The position numbers and the translations under genes were made by a program. DNA of 64,000 nt. Source: Certhia americana. Lineage: Eukaryota > Chordata > Aves > Passeriformes > Certhiidae. The stretch spans positions 20,625,998 to 20,689,997 of the forward strand of contig CM031879.1 of NCBI GenBank assembly GCA_018697195.1. Reading direction: 5' to 3'. Of this stretch, positions 24,679-39,346 are shown piece after piece. Within the stretch, counting starts at the first letter, position 1, and each line of letters begins with the position of its first letter. The notes beneath the pieces are model-generated. The model was given only the letters and a program-made list of their open reading frames with translations. It was not told the origin of the DNA and did no database searches.

Positions 24679-27600
24679 CTAAGAAAAGTTACCGGAAAGA
24701 TGATGGAATGCTTTGCAGTGAAAAACCATTTTTACAAATACTTACAAATATTTTAACGGTTTAAATGTTTTATTTCATCCCATGAATTTAAGAAAATTAA
24801 TCTCAGAAATAAAGAAAATGCACAAATCTGGATGTGTTCTTATTCTTTTATTTATGAAGAACCACCAATGCATGACACTACACTTCAACAAAGTAGACAT
24901 AGATGCTAAAAAATTGAGTAATATAACTGTGGAAATTATGAGATATAGTGAAATGTCTGATTAATGCAGTCTCTCAAAGAATAAAATAATTAGAGCATCC
25001 TGTAACAATGTCTGGTAGGAAAGAACTTAACAAACAATGGTTATTAAAAAAGAAAAGCTGATTTACTGTAGGAAGAGCTAGAGAAATAAAATCTCCCACT
25101 AAATAAGTAAGTAAGTTAAAAACTTTTATTTTAAACCAGAATAAAATATTTTTTTTTCTATGGGCAAGAATACATTCTTGTAAGTGTTGTAAGTGTCTTG
25201 TAAGTTTTGGGTTGGTTTGGGGTTTTTTCTCCAAATTTAGTTAAACTGCTAGAAGTTCTGTTGTGCATTCAAATTCTACAAAGAAATACTGGGCAGTTTG
25301 TACAAGGTCTCTGTCTGTCTCTTAGAGTCCTGAAAAGAATAAAAGGTGGCTAAATCTGCAATTCTTGTGATTTCAGTTTTAGCAAAGTGCAGCTATCAGT
25401 GTTTCACAAGGGAAAGTGTGATTCAAAACACACCAAAGATTAGCATCTGCAGACTTTCTCCTCCCTTTTAAAGGAGGTGACCTATTTATTAATAGCATTT
25501 CCAAAGAAATTAATGAGTTTCTATTAATTCCCCTCCTCTACCCATATGAATGCTGTATTCAGCGTTCCAATGTTTCTGTGTGTTCATGAACCCTGAAATG
25601 GAGAAATCTGACAGGGAGTCTAAACTGAGTGTTAACCACTTTTTCTTAACAGCTTACTTTGATGTATGCTTAGATGGAGCCATTGCTCTCAGCAGAAAGA
25701 AAAAAGAACATTGTCCAGATGTTTCAATAAGTCTTTTTCCCCCTCTTTTTTCAGCAGGGTGTCTTTATTGTTTGTTTCCAATCAGTAGTAGACATTAATA
25801 AATGAGTAACTAATACTTTCCTCCAAAGAAAAATTCCCCTAAGTAGAATTCTTCATGAGAAAATCATTGCATTCCAAAGAATCCTGAGTATGCCAGGTAT
25901 AAGACTGCTGAGCAGCCACTCTGCAGTGGCATCAACCACCCTTGAGATGTATTAATTTTATCTCACCAATTCCTGAAGGTTTGATAGGTCCTACACAATG
26001 AGGTCCCTTCTGTTTCTTCTGACTAAAAGTTCTATGCAAAACACTTTGATACTCTACTCGGTTGACTTAACATCTGGGGTCTTTCCTGAGCTAGAGAACA
26101 GTTCAAATGGTCCAGCTTATGTATTACGTATTATAACTCAGAGATGCCACACCCCATCATGTCACTATATTTAACATTTGACCAAGCACTGGCTGAGTGT
26201 CTGTAGTTGACTATATACACATCCTGAAATAACAGAAAAAAGAGACTTGAATTTGATTAAAAAAATGCAATCTAAGTTGAAACACCTGATGTATATCCCA
26301 GGATCAGAGCACACATCCTCACTAATAAAACTGCTTGACTAACAAGTGAAGACCTGAGCAGCTGATGCAGCCTCTATGTAAATCCAAACTCTCAGAGTGA
26401 TTTTTGTCCTCTGATTATCGTCACTTCTTGATTCTTGGAAGAAGTCCTCTGGAACTTCAGAGGATGCAAGGCTGGTATCCTACTCTGGCCACTGTCAGGT
26501 ACCTCACTGATGGGTGAAGGACATTAAAGATAAGTCCCTGTTCAGCCTGCTTATCCTTCCTGCTCCCATAACAAAGATGAAGAACATCATGGCCAACAGC
26601 AGACATGGACTTAAAGCAACATACTCAAAACAGGGTTCTGACTCTCCAGTTGAGTTAGAAGTTGCATTTAACTTGCAGAAACTTTCTCATATTGTGTAAC
26701 GATTTCTATCATTTGATTGCATAAAGCTGCTTACTGAGACTTGATTGTAAAGTCTTTGGTAAATCCAGTTTTACTACTTGAGAGGGCACACATAAGTGTC
26801 AGCATTTGGAAAGAAGTGCTTAAGCTCTGTGTGGAGCTGTTAAAGAGACTTGACTCAAAACATATGGTTAAGAACTGAAAAATAGGAAAATATTTATCTA
26901 GGCAGTGGAAATTTGCAAACTCAAAGGAACACATATGATGACAATCAAGATTTGGGAGATAAAAAATTGAAGCAAAATTTAAACAGTCATTCAGACAGAA
27001 AAGGTGCATGAGAAAGAAAAAAACTCCAGAGGAGTGAAAGCTATTTTCATCCCCATTATATAAGGTAGACAACTACATGTGCAAAATATGAGTGGTTTTA
27101 AAAAAAAAAAAAGGTACTCCTGGTAGGGTTACCATATGAACAAGGTATTTAGCAAATAATACAGTCTGTCTTTCCTGAGTGACTTTCATAAAATCCATAT
27201 TCAGCAACCCTTGCTTTCTAGTAAACAATGGAACATTCAGCTTATATGTGAGGGGAAAGGACATTCCAGTGAAAAAAGAGGGCACAGAATGGGAAATAGA
27301 AGCAACATTGGCACAAAAGAGTCAAAGAATGCCAATTCAGAAGGCGAGTGTGAAAGTAAAATCTGCTTCCATGCCTGCTACAGCATATATTACACAACTG
27401 GCACTTACTTGGCAAATCATCCACTCAGGCACTGAACTTGGCAGCACCACAGGGATAACCTCTATGTGAAGAAGGACTGTTCCTCAACAATATCTCTAAA
27501 ATGTTTGGCACCAAAGTATTTTTTTTTTTTTTTTTTAGGAAAGCAAATATTTCTTTCACTTTGTATCTCACTTGAAAATGAGCATTTTCTTTTGGCTACA

Positions 27601-30600
27601 AAGGAGACATCCTGTCAGTGACTTTTGGTATATTTTTCATATAGTGCTTTGGATTAGTTAATATTATGTACAAATACCATTGCACAACCATCCTATTTTG
27701 TAGATGTTCCCATGTTAGAGAGCAATGGGAGTATTCAGAGACTTTCTCTGTTTAAATGATCTCCTTGTTAATTATTTGTGGAATTATGACAGAGAGCTTG
27801 GGGCTGCAGTGCCTGGTAGAAAGTCTACAGATGGAAAAATGAGAAGCACTCAAAAGAGTGGTGAAACTGAAATGCATTTTTTTCCACTGACGTACTATCT
27901 TCTGGACAGTAGTGAAATAAAGATTTGGGGCATTAATAAGAGGAATAGTGTTTTTTATCTTTAGCAAAGTAAATCTATTCACTTTAATGGTTTGCTGTAC
28001 GTTATATACTTAAATTGCATAGTTGTGTAGAAAATCAGTGCCCAGTTCTACTGACACGAGAGTGAATGCTATTAATTTGTGCCAGAAAAGTTAGGAATAC
28101 GTTCAAAGCATCACGGGATATAGCTTTTGGATAGTTGCTTTAAAGAAGCATAGGATCACATGGCTCCTAGAATGAGATAGTGTGTTTCCAAGCATATTCC
28201 AAATATGAGAAATCAGTCTTCAAGATGAGAACCTAAGACTCTCAAAGAAAGCAGGGGTTAATTTTTAATGTGGTTAGAATTATAACTGCTAGAAAGAAAA
28301 AAATATGTTAGTCTTCCAATTTGCAAAGAAACATGAAAGTGAACAGAGGTAAAGATATTTATTATGATGAAAATGAAATTAATTCCTACAGACTTGTTTT
28401 CAATTTACATTTAGTCTCTAAGGAATAACTGAAACTTTTCAGTGAAGTTAAATAATAGGATGTCTTCTTGCCGTGCACAAAAAATTCAGTCTTTGAATCA
28501 GGAGAATGAAAGTCATGTACAAATATGTAGGCATTGTAAGTGATTTACACTTTATGCAGTACCTCCCACAGAAAGCCTGTTCAGGTGGAACATGGACACT
28601 ACTTTTAAATAATGTAGGTGTAAATGCTATCATAAGTTTTAGTGGATATAATAATTCTGAGAATTATTCTTGCTAGGAACGATTGCAGCAGTGAACTTGT
28701 AGATCTTTGTAGGTAAACATTTTAAGGAGCCTTCTAAATAGTGTTTTCCCATATGTATTCCCATACTTAGTAGCAGATGGCATAAAATGGCATCACATGT
28801 TGATCTCTCTCTTTTTGTCTTTCAATTCCACTGTCACTCATTTTGATGAATAGAGGGTCACAGCCAAAGTAACACACACATGACTAATGCCTGAGGCCCA
28901 GATGAGCAAACAAGACTTACTTCAGGTCTGAACTTGACCATTTTAATGATGGTGGGAAGAGACAGGAACCATGCCTGATCAGATGAGATAAGCAGCTGAC
29001 TTTCACTACCTTCCTGACCTGTAGTGGGACAGACATTTGATCTTGACAGGTTGTTTGCCTTGTCTCTTCCTGTGTCTCCATGTTCTGAGGCTGCAATATG
29101 TTCTATGTTGGGTCCTGGCACTCTCAGAGGGCTTATGCTAGCCTTGAATGCTCATCACAACTATACCGGGTACAGATTTCCTGAAGGATTTCACAGAATA
29201 TTAATTTGATTCCATTAACTTCAAAAAGAACATTTTGCTTTAGAAGACCATGAATCATTTAGGTGAAAGTATCCTTTAGAGGATGAGCAACACCTTAAGA
29301 GAAAATGGGCCAAAAGATCAAAATGAAGGAAATCTTAAGCTCTTGAGATTGCTAGATGAGGATTTTCTTTGTAGTTGTTGGAGAGGTTTTTTAGCACCTT
29401 TTCCTCAAATTATCTGCCTTGGAACTGAGATCACAGGGAGATACAGGATCTTCCCTTTTAAATGTGCTGGTTTTCCACTGCCATATAATTCCATGGATTC
29501 AACAGCAGGGAATTGCAAATTCTCTTTTCCTGTCCAACATGTAGTAAACCCTGCTTGTATCTTCCATCTAGGGGTGTCTGCTCCTGTGTGCTAGCACAAA
29601 CACTACTCACTGGGTAAATGAAAGAGCTTTCTCTCTCATAGCTATATTGCAGTGGTTAATATATTGCACAAAAGTCTTAAAGTAGAAGATTCCTCTCCTT
29701 TACCCAAAATAATCACATTTAACTTTTGGATTACAACTGAGATGGCAGCTTCACTGCCTAACAGTCATGGCAAACAAAATATGATCACATGAAATTCAGC
29801 AAAAATTTTTGATTAGGAGACATCAGCAAGCAACTGTACATCTGTGAACGCCAGGGTTATTTAAAGTTCTCGGACTCCATTTATAGTCATTTCTGTGTAT
29901 TGCCACTGTGCTGAGTGGCTCAGAAAACTCCCGTGAGCAAAGCAACGAGTGATCCCACTTGTGGGAGGAAGAATAAGAGAAGGCTGAGAGAAGTGGCAGT
30001 CAGGCAGAGCATTTGCAGAACAGCCAAGATCACAATGCATGCTTCCTCCCCTTTATGAGTTTCCCATCCTTCCTTCCTTTTACTAGACTGTTGGCCAAAT
30101 AAATATGTGCCTTCTATCCAAAGGTCTTTCTCCTGGTTTTATCATCATGATCAAGCTAATTGGGAGCAGGAGGGTAAATGAGGCATAGCTGATGTACATG
30201 GCATGATGCCCAGCTGACGCTACTATTAAGCTGATGCCGGAAAAGTTAGGAAACCATAGCCTGGCATTGAATAATAGGGCTATTGCAACTCAAGTGTGGG
30301 GCAGAGAGAGATTTTCCTGCAGCTGGCACCATGTCTACAAGTGGTGTACAAGAGAATGTAATGAATGACTTGGCTCTTTATGTTTCCTAGGTTCAAATCA
30401 TCACAGTTCATCAGGCAGCCACGACTCTGACTGATAACTCCATGTAGAAAGCAACAATCATTTCCCTTAAGAGTGACAGATGAAGAATAAGTTGCGGTTA
30501 TAATCTCCCATTTCATGGGTTATTTTGGCAATTTAATGGACTGTACTTATTAACTGATATAAATTCCAGTTCTCTGTTTTTATATCTGATGTGAATACCT

Positions 30601-33600
30601 ATAAATTAAACATTGCTTTTGATGAAAGATTACAGTTAACAGCTGACATCATAAACAAAGTACACTGGAGACAAACTAAATTTTCATTTCAGAATGATTT
30701 TGCTCCATCAAAACAAGGTACTGGCATCTTGCTCAGCACTTTTTCTATTAAAAGTCTGTTTGCCCAAAGGGGAGCATCTGTTAAGATCACTGCTGCCACA
30801 TGGAAGCCTTTTCCCATATGTACTACACACAAAATAAATGGGGACATAAAATTTTTCAACACAAATGAAATGTATTTTTAAGCAAAAGAGGAAAACAGCT
30901 ATGTAAAAATTGAACTCTGCCGGTGAGTTTTTTTGAGTGAAATTTGAGTGAAACCTTCCTTTATCCCCATCTCTATCCAAATATGCTAATCTGCTTTGAG
31001 TACCTGACTTTGGAAAGACAAGGTTGAGTTTCTTGGATTAGATACTCAAATCACCAAAGATTTTTATGAAGCTTTAGAGCTATTACTGAGTATGTTACTG
31101 CTTGGTTGGAGAAGCTGATGACTTACAGAAAGGTTGTGAGTAATTAGAGACTTTATGGAGTGGTAGCCATTAAACCCCAATTATTTACTATTGATTAGCA
31201 TATTATGATGGGGCTAATTAAGCAGAGGAACAACTTATTCAGTGTTTCAATGGATTTGCCATTGATGGGAATTTCCTTGAAGATAAGCTGCTTTTCTAAA
31301 AGGTTTGGGAACATTCAGGTAGAAAATCATAGCTAGAATGCTCCATTTGTAAGGGGCTGTGTTTTAATTACCATAGTGTTTCCTTCCAGTTTTTTCCTTC
31401 TGTGGTGCTAGAAATGTAATAGGGTTTGATGCGCTTATGAAAGAAGCTATTGCAATGTTTATTTGAGTCAAGCAACTATCTGGAAAAATGCTGTTCTTTA
31501 ATATTTGATCTGCATGTATCTCCCTTTCTCCCTCACCACAAGTAGGTGCAGCCAGGAGGGACTTGAAGAGTGGGGGTTGAGAACTGACTCAAGGCTCCTT
31601 TGCTCTACTGCTGGTTGTGTGCCACACCTAAACCATCTCCTCATTGCAGAGCTGTATGCAGGGAACTTTCAGATTAAGTACAGAACTGGTTTTACAAGGT
31701 TACTTTCCTGTCATAAGAGCATAGTAGACATCTTAAGAAGGATGGAGGGGCCGAGGACAGAAACATGGCCAAGAGAGATGAGAGGTTCTTGTGGGTCAAA
31801 ATATTATAACCAGGAAACTATTCCTATGACCCTGCAGCACTTCACTGCAGTGTCTGGCAGGATTGATTAACCTATGTTCAGAACTTTAGGAAGAATTATA
31901 GGTGCATGGACCCTCCCAACATCATATTTTCTATTCCAGGGCTTTTATAGGGTTTGCTGTTCCTCAGTCCCTTCCAGCAGCTGCTGCTGCTGTTGTGGAT
32001 TTGCAGCTGCTGTTTCTGTGTGGGCTTTGCTGCCATATGGCACCATAATTCTCACTTACTTACACAGCTCTGCCCACTCTTCTAATATCCACAGTGTTAT
32101 TGAATAGTACATCACTTTGTTCTTTGAAGACAATGTTATGTTTTTTTGGGCTGTTAATAATGAATCCAATGGTTTTATTCCACAGACCTGAAGGCTTAAT
32201 TAAAGTGATGTAAGTTTTTTTTTTCCATTAATCATCACTCATTTTCCACAGTAGGTAGGAAATATTCCTCTTTACACCCTTCCTTACATGGACTGTAAAG
32301 CTCTTACCAGTGGGCAAAAAGATGTCAGCAAACGTGCAATCTTTGAGAAGTGCAGTTTTCAATAAAGCATATCCTAGAGAAATATCACAAATGGTTAGTT
32401 TAACTGTGCTGGGAATGTTCATTCAATATGATGTGCCATGAAATCAAACAGGCTAGAGGTGACCTGGGCTTGTCTTTCAATGTATCTCTTTTTCTGTTTA
32501 AAAGCTGTGATGTCAGAGTGTTGTGTGCAGGTGGATGGGTTGATCTGTCTTGGGGCTTTCAAGCTTTTCTCCAGTACCACAGCACCTGGAGTAAAAGTCA
32601 CCCAGAGATGAGAATGAAAGAAAGAGGAATTTTATTTTTTCTCTCATTCTTCTACCTTTTTGTTATTGTTCCTTTCTATATTTGCTGCATGTACAAAAAT
32701 AGCAATGAGCTTTAATGATCTCTCATTTTTCCTGCCAATTCCCTCCATTAACAACATAACTGGATCAGACACATGGGTACATGCTTTTGGCTGTCAATGG
32801 AAAGTAACACTTCTCTCAACCTCATGTAGTTATGTTCTTTTCTAGAAGAAGAGAGAATTTTCCATGTAGATATAATGATATCCATTAAAAAAATGTAGCC
32901 TGTTGTTAAACTAGAGAATTTTTTGTGCTCATTTAATCCTGTACTGTAAACTATTCACCAGGCAGCAAAAACACTGCTAAGCAGAGAGCAACCTGTCTGA
33001 AGGGCATGGGATTGAACAGTTAAACTTTTACATCCTGAATTGAGAGTTGTCAGCTGATAGCATCTTTGCTTTCTGCTTTGTTGCAATGTGAAGTGCCCCA
33101 TAGAGAAAAAGGGGATGGCATATGAATAATAAATATTGCAGAGTAACAGCTGGAGTTTCTCAGGGTGCCAGTGTTCCTCTCTGTAAAATGGTTCCCTGTA
33201 TAATTTACTAGGTGTCTCTTATTAAAGTGGAGACAGTATATACAATTACACCTAACAAAGCAATACCTTTGAACAAAAAGGGTCACTGGGTTGCCTGGAA
33301 ACTGGTAGTCTGTCTAAAAGTGAGTACCTGCAATTGCAGACCAGTGTTAACTTGTCCTGCTTTTGGGCACGAGCAGACATTGAATTCAACCCAAGATTAA
33401 GACACTTGTTTGTCATCAGGAGGAGCCCTGCTGTGGCTGTGAGGGTGTCCTCACTCCACAGGGAACATGGACAGTGTTCCACATTCTGTCAGTATTGGAC
33501 AGAGTAAATGGCATTTTACTGCGCACCATGAGGATGCAGTGTGGGAGTAAATCCCAAAATCTCTATATGTAGGAGCCAAGGAACAGCTATACATGCTCCT

Positions 33601-36600
33601 GATCCATTCTGGATTAAATATGGCTGTTGTGTGACTCTGGATTCTGTTCCTTTCAATGTGGACATAGCAGCAAATTCAGGCACTGGGCATGAAAAAAGGG
33701 TTTAGCTTGAGGATAAATTTTGTGTATATATTAATATGTTTTCTTGATTCACTGCTGGAGGAGCATTATGGACTTTTTCCTACTATATAGTCTTACAATT
33801 AGTTGTGAGAGCCATTGAGCCTGTTATAAAAGACATTTCATGCCATCATATTTGCTGAAAAATTTTTCATGCTTCCAAGAATAAGAGTATACATCCAATT
33901 ATTCTTAAATTGTCTCCAATTGGCAATTATCTCCATGTGGATTTAATTAGAAAATTACTAAAGAGAAGGTAGGGTGCTTTCTTTTTACAAACACAAGTTT
34001 CAGGAAAAAAATTGCGTAAATCTTGCTGTCTTGGTAGCCTTAAAAATTATAATAATAGTAACAACAATAAAATCTTGTTCTCAAAAGGCCAGGAAAGCAT
34101 TTGATGTAAATAGATTCAGCTCCATGGAAGCACATGGATTTTTGCCAATTGATACCAATTTAGAATCTGTCCTGACCTTTCGTGCAGGGATATAAAGTAG
34201 CCTGATGGCAACTGCAAATTTTGAAAATGACAGAGTTCTTTTAAGAGACATTTTACCGAATAATTGACCCTTAAAAAGAAAAAGATTTGATAACTGAAAA
34301 TCTACGACAAGTGGTTTTTTGGTTTGGTTTTGGCCTTTTTTTAATTTGGGGGGGAGTAGCACAGTGAATCATATTTTCTTGAAGACCAGGACTATTACTC
34401 TGGGTTATATTGAATTTAACCTCAGTATGTGAGTAAATTCAGTTGTTTGCAATTCAATGGATTATTCAATGACACTTAAGGTGTTAAATTGTATCTAATC
34501 GTAAGTAGAAATAAAAACTTATTTGTGAAAGACAGGTGAAACAGGGCAATATCTTTTCAGCTTAGCTAGATACCTAACCCCTTAAACACTAAATCTTCCT
34601 AGACATGTCATCGAAGGAAAGCTTGTAAAAACCTTCTTGACACTCACCTACCCTCATGCTGAGGTGACAGGTAACTGTTTCCCATCAGGAACCTCAACCA
34701 GAAGTCATGTCTTCTGCATCATACACTGCCATTTATTCTTGGAAACAGGAAATCCTGAATCCAAGTCTTCTTTATCTGAGGAAGATTTGATTTCATTCAG
34801 ACCCTACTGCACCCCCAGTGCTGTGGTGTCCTGGATACCAGTGCGCTCGACTCCCTTGAAGCTGCATGGTGCAAAAGGCTGTGCAGTGTGCAGAAGGCAA
34901 GTGAAAATGATGTTCTCTGCATGGAAGGACAGAACCCATCCCCTTTCAAGTGTTCCTCTTCTGCTCTCTTATACTGTTGGCAGGTGCCCAAAGTGGAAGT
35001 GCATCTATGACTGGATTACATGCCTCAGTTGGGTTCGTTGTCCATTGAAAAGGGCAATGGGATACACTCCATATCCAAACAGTATATTAGCCCTCCTGTG
35101 GCAATATTTGAGAGGAGCTGTGCATGGTAAAGAGCTTCACATTGTTCCTCTGTGTCTTGTCATCACATAGCAACACAAATGGATTTCAGATCTTTCTCCT
35201 ACCTGTTTTTTTTTTCTTTCTGGTGGTAAAACATCTTTGCTCTCTCACTTACTACTTCTGCTTTATCCTTTACCTGGGAATCTCTGCCCACGTCTTCTCT
35301 CCTTCTTGTTTGTCCCACTCTGCCTAAGCAACTGAGGACAACAACCTTCAAGAGCTGCTTTTGTAGCCCCACCTTGGATACCTCACTGTTCATGGGGTAA
35401 CATTTGACTGTGCTTTGCAGAGTGATTAGAAAATCATAGCCAGAGCCACTGGGAAGTTGTTTTTTTTTTTGCATGGATGCACATTTCCATGTCTGTTTGA
35501 TGTCTCTTCACTTGCTGGTGGCCATGCTGATGCTATGCAGCTGGAGAGGGGTAGTCTTAGTTTGCTAATCATTCTCATGTCACAGAGAGTAAGGAGGCCT
35601 CTGGTACAGATCAAACCAACTTTTTTATGATTCCAGTCAAGACACACAAATTATCAAGAATAGTGTCTGAATCAAACAATGTAACACACAAATGACCTAT
35701 CTCTTATTTCTCAGGCTATAAACACAAAACGTGAAAAACTGTTTGATGGGAGAAACAAAAGAAAAACAATAGGATATATTACAGAAAAAGTCTGTTTTAG
35801 CAGCCATGGCATGAATTGCAGAATGAGTAATTTCAGAATAAATTAGAATATTCTATCTTTTAAATAAATGATGGAACTTGATGGAACTATAACTTTATGG
35901 GGTTTGGACTTAAGAGTCAATTGAAATCTCTGGAATTTTTTCATGGAGATGTGCTGGCAATAAGACTGGAATGAGGCTAAATATAAAGAAACCAAATAAG
36001 GTATGTTTTGAGGGATGTTTAACGGAAAAGAAATCGTGTTTAGTACATAGACTAAAACAGGTGAGCAACATTATTTGGAGAAATACACATGGGAAACACA
36101 TAAGGGGGCTGCATTACACTATCACTAGATACTGTTAACTTATCAGTGGAAAGATAATTTATTTCCTTACCTTCTGTAAGTATAGCAAGTAATGCTGTAC
36201 ATTAAAAAGTCATGATAGGAAAGCTAAGGTATTGGATTAGAGCAGTGGGTTTACTACAAACCAAGGAAGATATAATTAAACAAGTATAAGGTACAAGGAA
36301 CAAAGAATTAGTGCAGTGCTTCATAGATTAATCAAAGCATTGATTTAACTGGCTCCATCTTAACTCTGCCCCAGAATTAAAAAACCAAAAAAGGAAAAGA
36401 ATCAGATCATTGCATATGTAGACACGAATTTTATTTAACAAAACAGGCTGAATCATGAATTTAATTACACAGCAAGTGCAAGTAAAGTGTTTGTAATGCT
36501 GTTATAGATGTGTGACTGTGATAAATTCATTCACATTACATTCTGTTTCTAATTCAATTTCCATGCACAAGCCCAAATTGCTGGGTTTTGTTCTGTCACT

Positions 36601-37222
36601 ACAGATACAACAAAACCAGTATAAAGGAGGACAGGTTTTGTTGGTCTTTCTATATAATATCTGTTGGATATTATAAAACTATTCTTCCTCCCCAATAAAT
36701 GCTATACTTACAGTTAAACAAATGAAACCACAATTTTATAGCCAATCTATTTTTATTTCCATGAATAATATATACTGCATTAAAATGAAATTTGAAGCAC
36801 CATAAAACTGTGCATGAAAATTCATACTGAAATGAAAAAGGAATAAACTAGAACAGAATCTTTGACATATAGCAAATTCTATGGAAAAAGAAAATTCAAT
36901 CCCTGCCTGAATTTTTTGCTTTTCATCATTATCACAGTTTTAGTACACCATCACTTCACAGCCATAGTTTTGTTACCAATTATGTTATTAATGTCTTAAG
37001 ATGAGTCTATATATTTAGGTTTCACCTCTGTGCACTATATAAACTGCAATCCCTGTCTCTGCCTATCTTAGATTTTGTTGCAGGATGGTGAAATATCTAT
37101 GCTGTAATGATCTGATTAGTTTTAGAATGAACAGTTTAGGGATCACTTGTCCAGAGGACACAAAATTTTCATAGAACATCTATCTTTTTTTTGCCAAAAG
37201 GTAACACTTTCAAGCTCCAGCC
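24679..37222. other. Intergenic AT-rich sequence, no gene seen
   Basis: No exon or RNA gene supported. It contains an 18-T run (27519-27536), short CTG-rich stretches near 31980-32010, and a homeobox-word-rich segment at about 31150-31260 (CAATTATTTACTATTGATTAG, GGGGCTAATTAAG) that resembles an enhancer core. The 177-codon frame at 34637-35170 has no recognisable motif and is near the longest expected by chance. Confidence 0.5.
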
Positions 37223-37246
37223 TTTTTTTTTTTTTTTTTTTTTTTT
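37223..37246 (+). repeat. Poly-T run (24)
   Basis: Twenty-four T residues. This could be a reverse-strand poly-A tail, but no retrotransposon or retrogene body was recognised to its left on the minus strand. Confidence 0.9.
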
Positions 37247-37979
37247 CTCTGCATATCAAAGCTGGATGTAAGGGTCAACGCTTGAATATACAACCAAGCA
37301 ATTTCCTGCTGGAAGGGGAAGAGCAGTGCATCCCTGGTAAATAGCCATGTGCTTATTTTTACCCACTGTTTTTTATGCAAAATAAGTGTGGGAAAAAAGG
37401 ATGGTAGATTAACTAGGCATACATGGGAAACAGCTGATATTGGTAAGCCCTTTCTTGAGATGAATTGTCTAATGGTATGCTGGTCATACCATCACAGGAA
37501 CCCATCCAGAGTCTTGAAGATGGATAGTTTGGTAAGAGAACTTAATAGCTTTGTTTTGATTTGTGTTCTACAAGATTTACAGTTGGTTAAATAAAAGTCC
37601 TGATTCCTTGGCAATGATATGTGCACTGCTGAGGTATGGGTCTCTGGTGCTGTACATACTTTTGATGCCAATGTAAAGCTTCTGGAACAACAGCAGCAGC
37701 AGGAGTGTTATGCCAAGTATAGTCTATACTGTAATTTGCAAAAAGAAAAAACAGATTTGAAATGTTTCCTTAGGATTTGAACTGCTCAGGATCATAGCCT
37801 AAACAATGTAGTAACTTGCCCGGTGGGAGAGCAATGCATGGCCAAGTTCTGCACCAGAAGAAGCCTTTTTTAACAAAAGGAAACATTTGGGCTTTGATTT
37901 TTGTTTGACATTTGGCAGTAGAAATTGTTCTGGGCAAGTAAACATGATGGAAATTGTGCATCGAAAGTAATTTTTATCA

Positions 37980-38008
37980 CTTGTTACTTACAAGCAGTAA
38001 GTAACAAG
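37980..38008. repeat. Perfect short inverted repeat (12-bp arms, 5-base loop)
   Basis: CTTGTTACTTAC, then AAGCA, then GTAAGTAACAAG. The arms are perfectly complementary over 12 bases and pairing stops abruptly on both outer sides. It is too short for a microRNA precursor. It could be a palindromic protein site or the product of a template-switch event. Confidence 0.9.
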
Positions 38009-39193
38009 ATCATGACTTGGGACACATCCTCACTAAAGCTTACATCAAGGTTAGCCTTTGACTTACGCAGAGTTAACTATCCCTTGGAAAGGAAGGAAAA
38101 TGCAAACTAAGCCCTCTGTGTCGGTTCCACTCCAGGAGTGATTCAAAAAGACAAGAAATAAGCACTGCAGCCTGAAAAATGCATCATTGCCCCTCTTTTT
38201 TGTGGACACATTTGCTTTAGTAAATGGGTGTTGTTTATAAGTGGAATATAATATATGAAAAAAAATTATTTATCTTTATTCCATTTTCATGGAATTCCAT
38301 GAATTTGCAGCCATTTAATTTCTCTTTGGATAAATTTAGGCCTTAGCATATTTACCACTGAGCCAGTTATGCATTTCCAATTTTTGCTTTTTCTCAATAC
38401 AGAAGAAATATAAAATGAACCTAAGCAAGCACTACATAAAAGGAATTTTTAATATACACCTTATCTCACAACTGGTGTAAAGGAAGTTAAATAAATACAA
38501 GTAAAGTAAAGATCTGTTTTTCTTCAAACTAGAGTATTAAAAACACCATTTAAATATTTAAAAATCAAATACCTTAGGAATTTGTTTATCAAACCAAATT
38601 TTTGTGAATAAAATTCATCAGTTGCATTTGCACTTCATGATTCCACCCTGCTCAAAGCTGAACTTCAGCCAAAGAACTCAGAAATAGATGAATTGATGGA
38701 CTTCTAATATAAATTTTAAAAAAAATCAAGATTCTTTCTTTAACTTACTTCAGCTTTTTAAAAAGGATGAGCATTCATCATGACTGCTTCAGAATTCACT
38801 TTAATACATATTTGATGAGATTTGAAAGAATTCAGAGTTAGAAATTCTCTTTTATTTGGGCTTGTCTAAATACTGAAGTGGAATCAACCTTGGATTTAAA
38901 GGAATATTAGCTCTCTCCTCACATATTCTGTCTAGTCTTGTGAGAGCTGCCCATTGTACCCAAATACAACAGTTTCTTTAGCAGTGCTGAATTTTAGACA
39001 CTAAAGACAGCCTCTCCTCAATGGGGGTTACTACAAGGGGAAAAAGAAATTTTCAGTGTGTCAGGGAAGGGACAATCTAATCCTCTTTGCTGGTACATCT
39101 GCTCTGGCAGTTTTGCTCTGCAAATCAAAAGGCATCCCATTAATTAAAGTTCCTTTTGCTTTCATTTTTATTCAGCTCAAGAAATGTGACCAC

Positions 39194-39197
<4 letters not shown>
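38009..39197. other. Intergenic AT-rich sequence, no gene seen
   Basis: No exon or RNA gene is supported and no transposon remnant is recognised. It ends at the A39 run. Confidence 0.55.

Positions 39198-39236
<39 letters not shown>
39198..39236 (+). repeat. Poly-A run (39)
   Basis: The longest homopolymer in the window, 39 A residues. It is followed 60 bases later by an almost pure pyrimidine tract (39294-39346: CTTTCTTTCTTTTTTCTTCTT-like). No LINE or retrogene body is recognised upstream. Confidence 0.9.
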
Positions 39237-39241
<5 letters not shown>

Positions 39242-39293
39242 AGCCCACTTACAAAATATTCACTATTCACCACAGAATGTACACAGTTTTGTC

Positions 39294-39346
39294 CTGCTTT
39301 CTGCTTTCTTTCTTTTTTCTTCTTTCTTATCTTTCTCTTTTCCTCT
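39294..39346 (+). repeat. Polypyrimidine tract
   Basis: About 53 bases of T and C with rare purines. On its own it resembles a long splice-acceptor tract, but no AG with open coding sequence follows. Confidence 0.7.

Noticed and set aside
34637..35170. 177-codon plus-strand open frame, the longest in the intergenic part
   Set aside because: No recognisable domain, and roughly one frame this long is expected by chance in 64 kb on six frames. No splice or promoter context.
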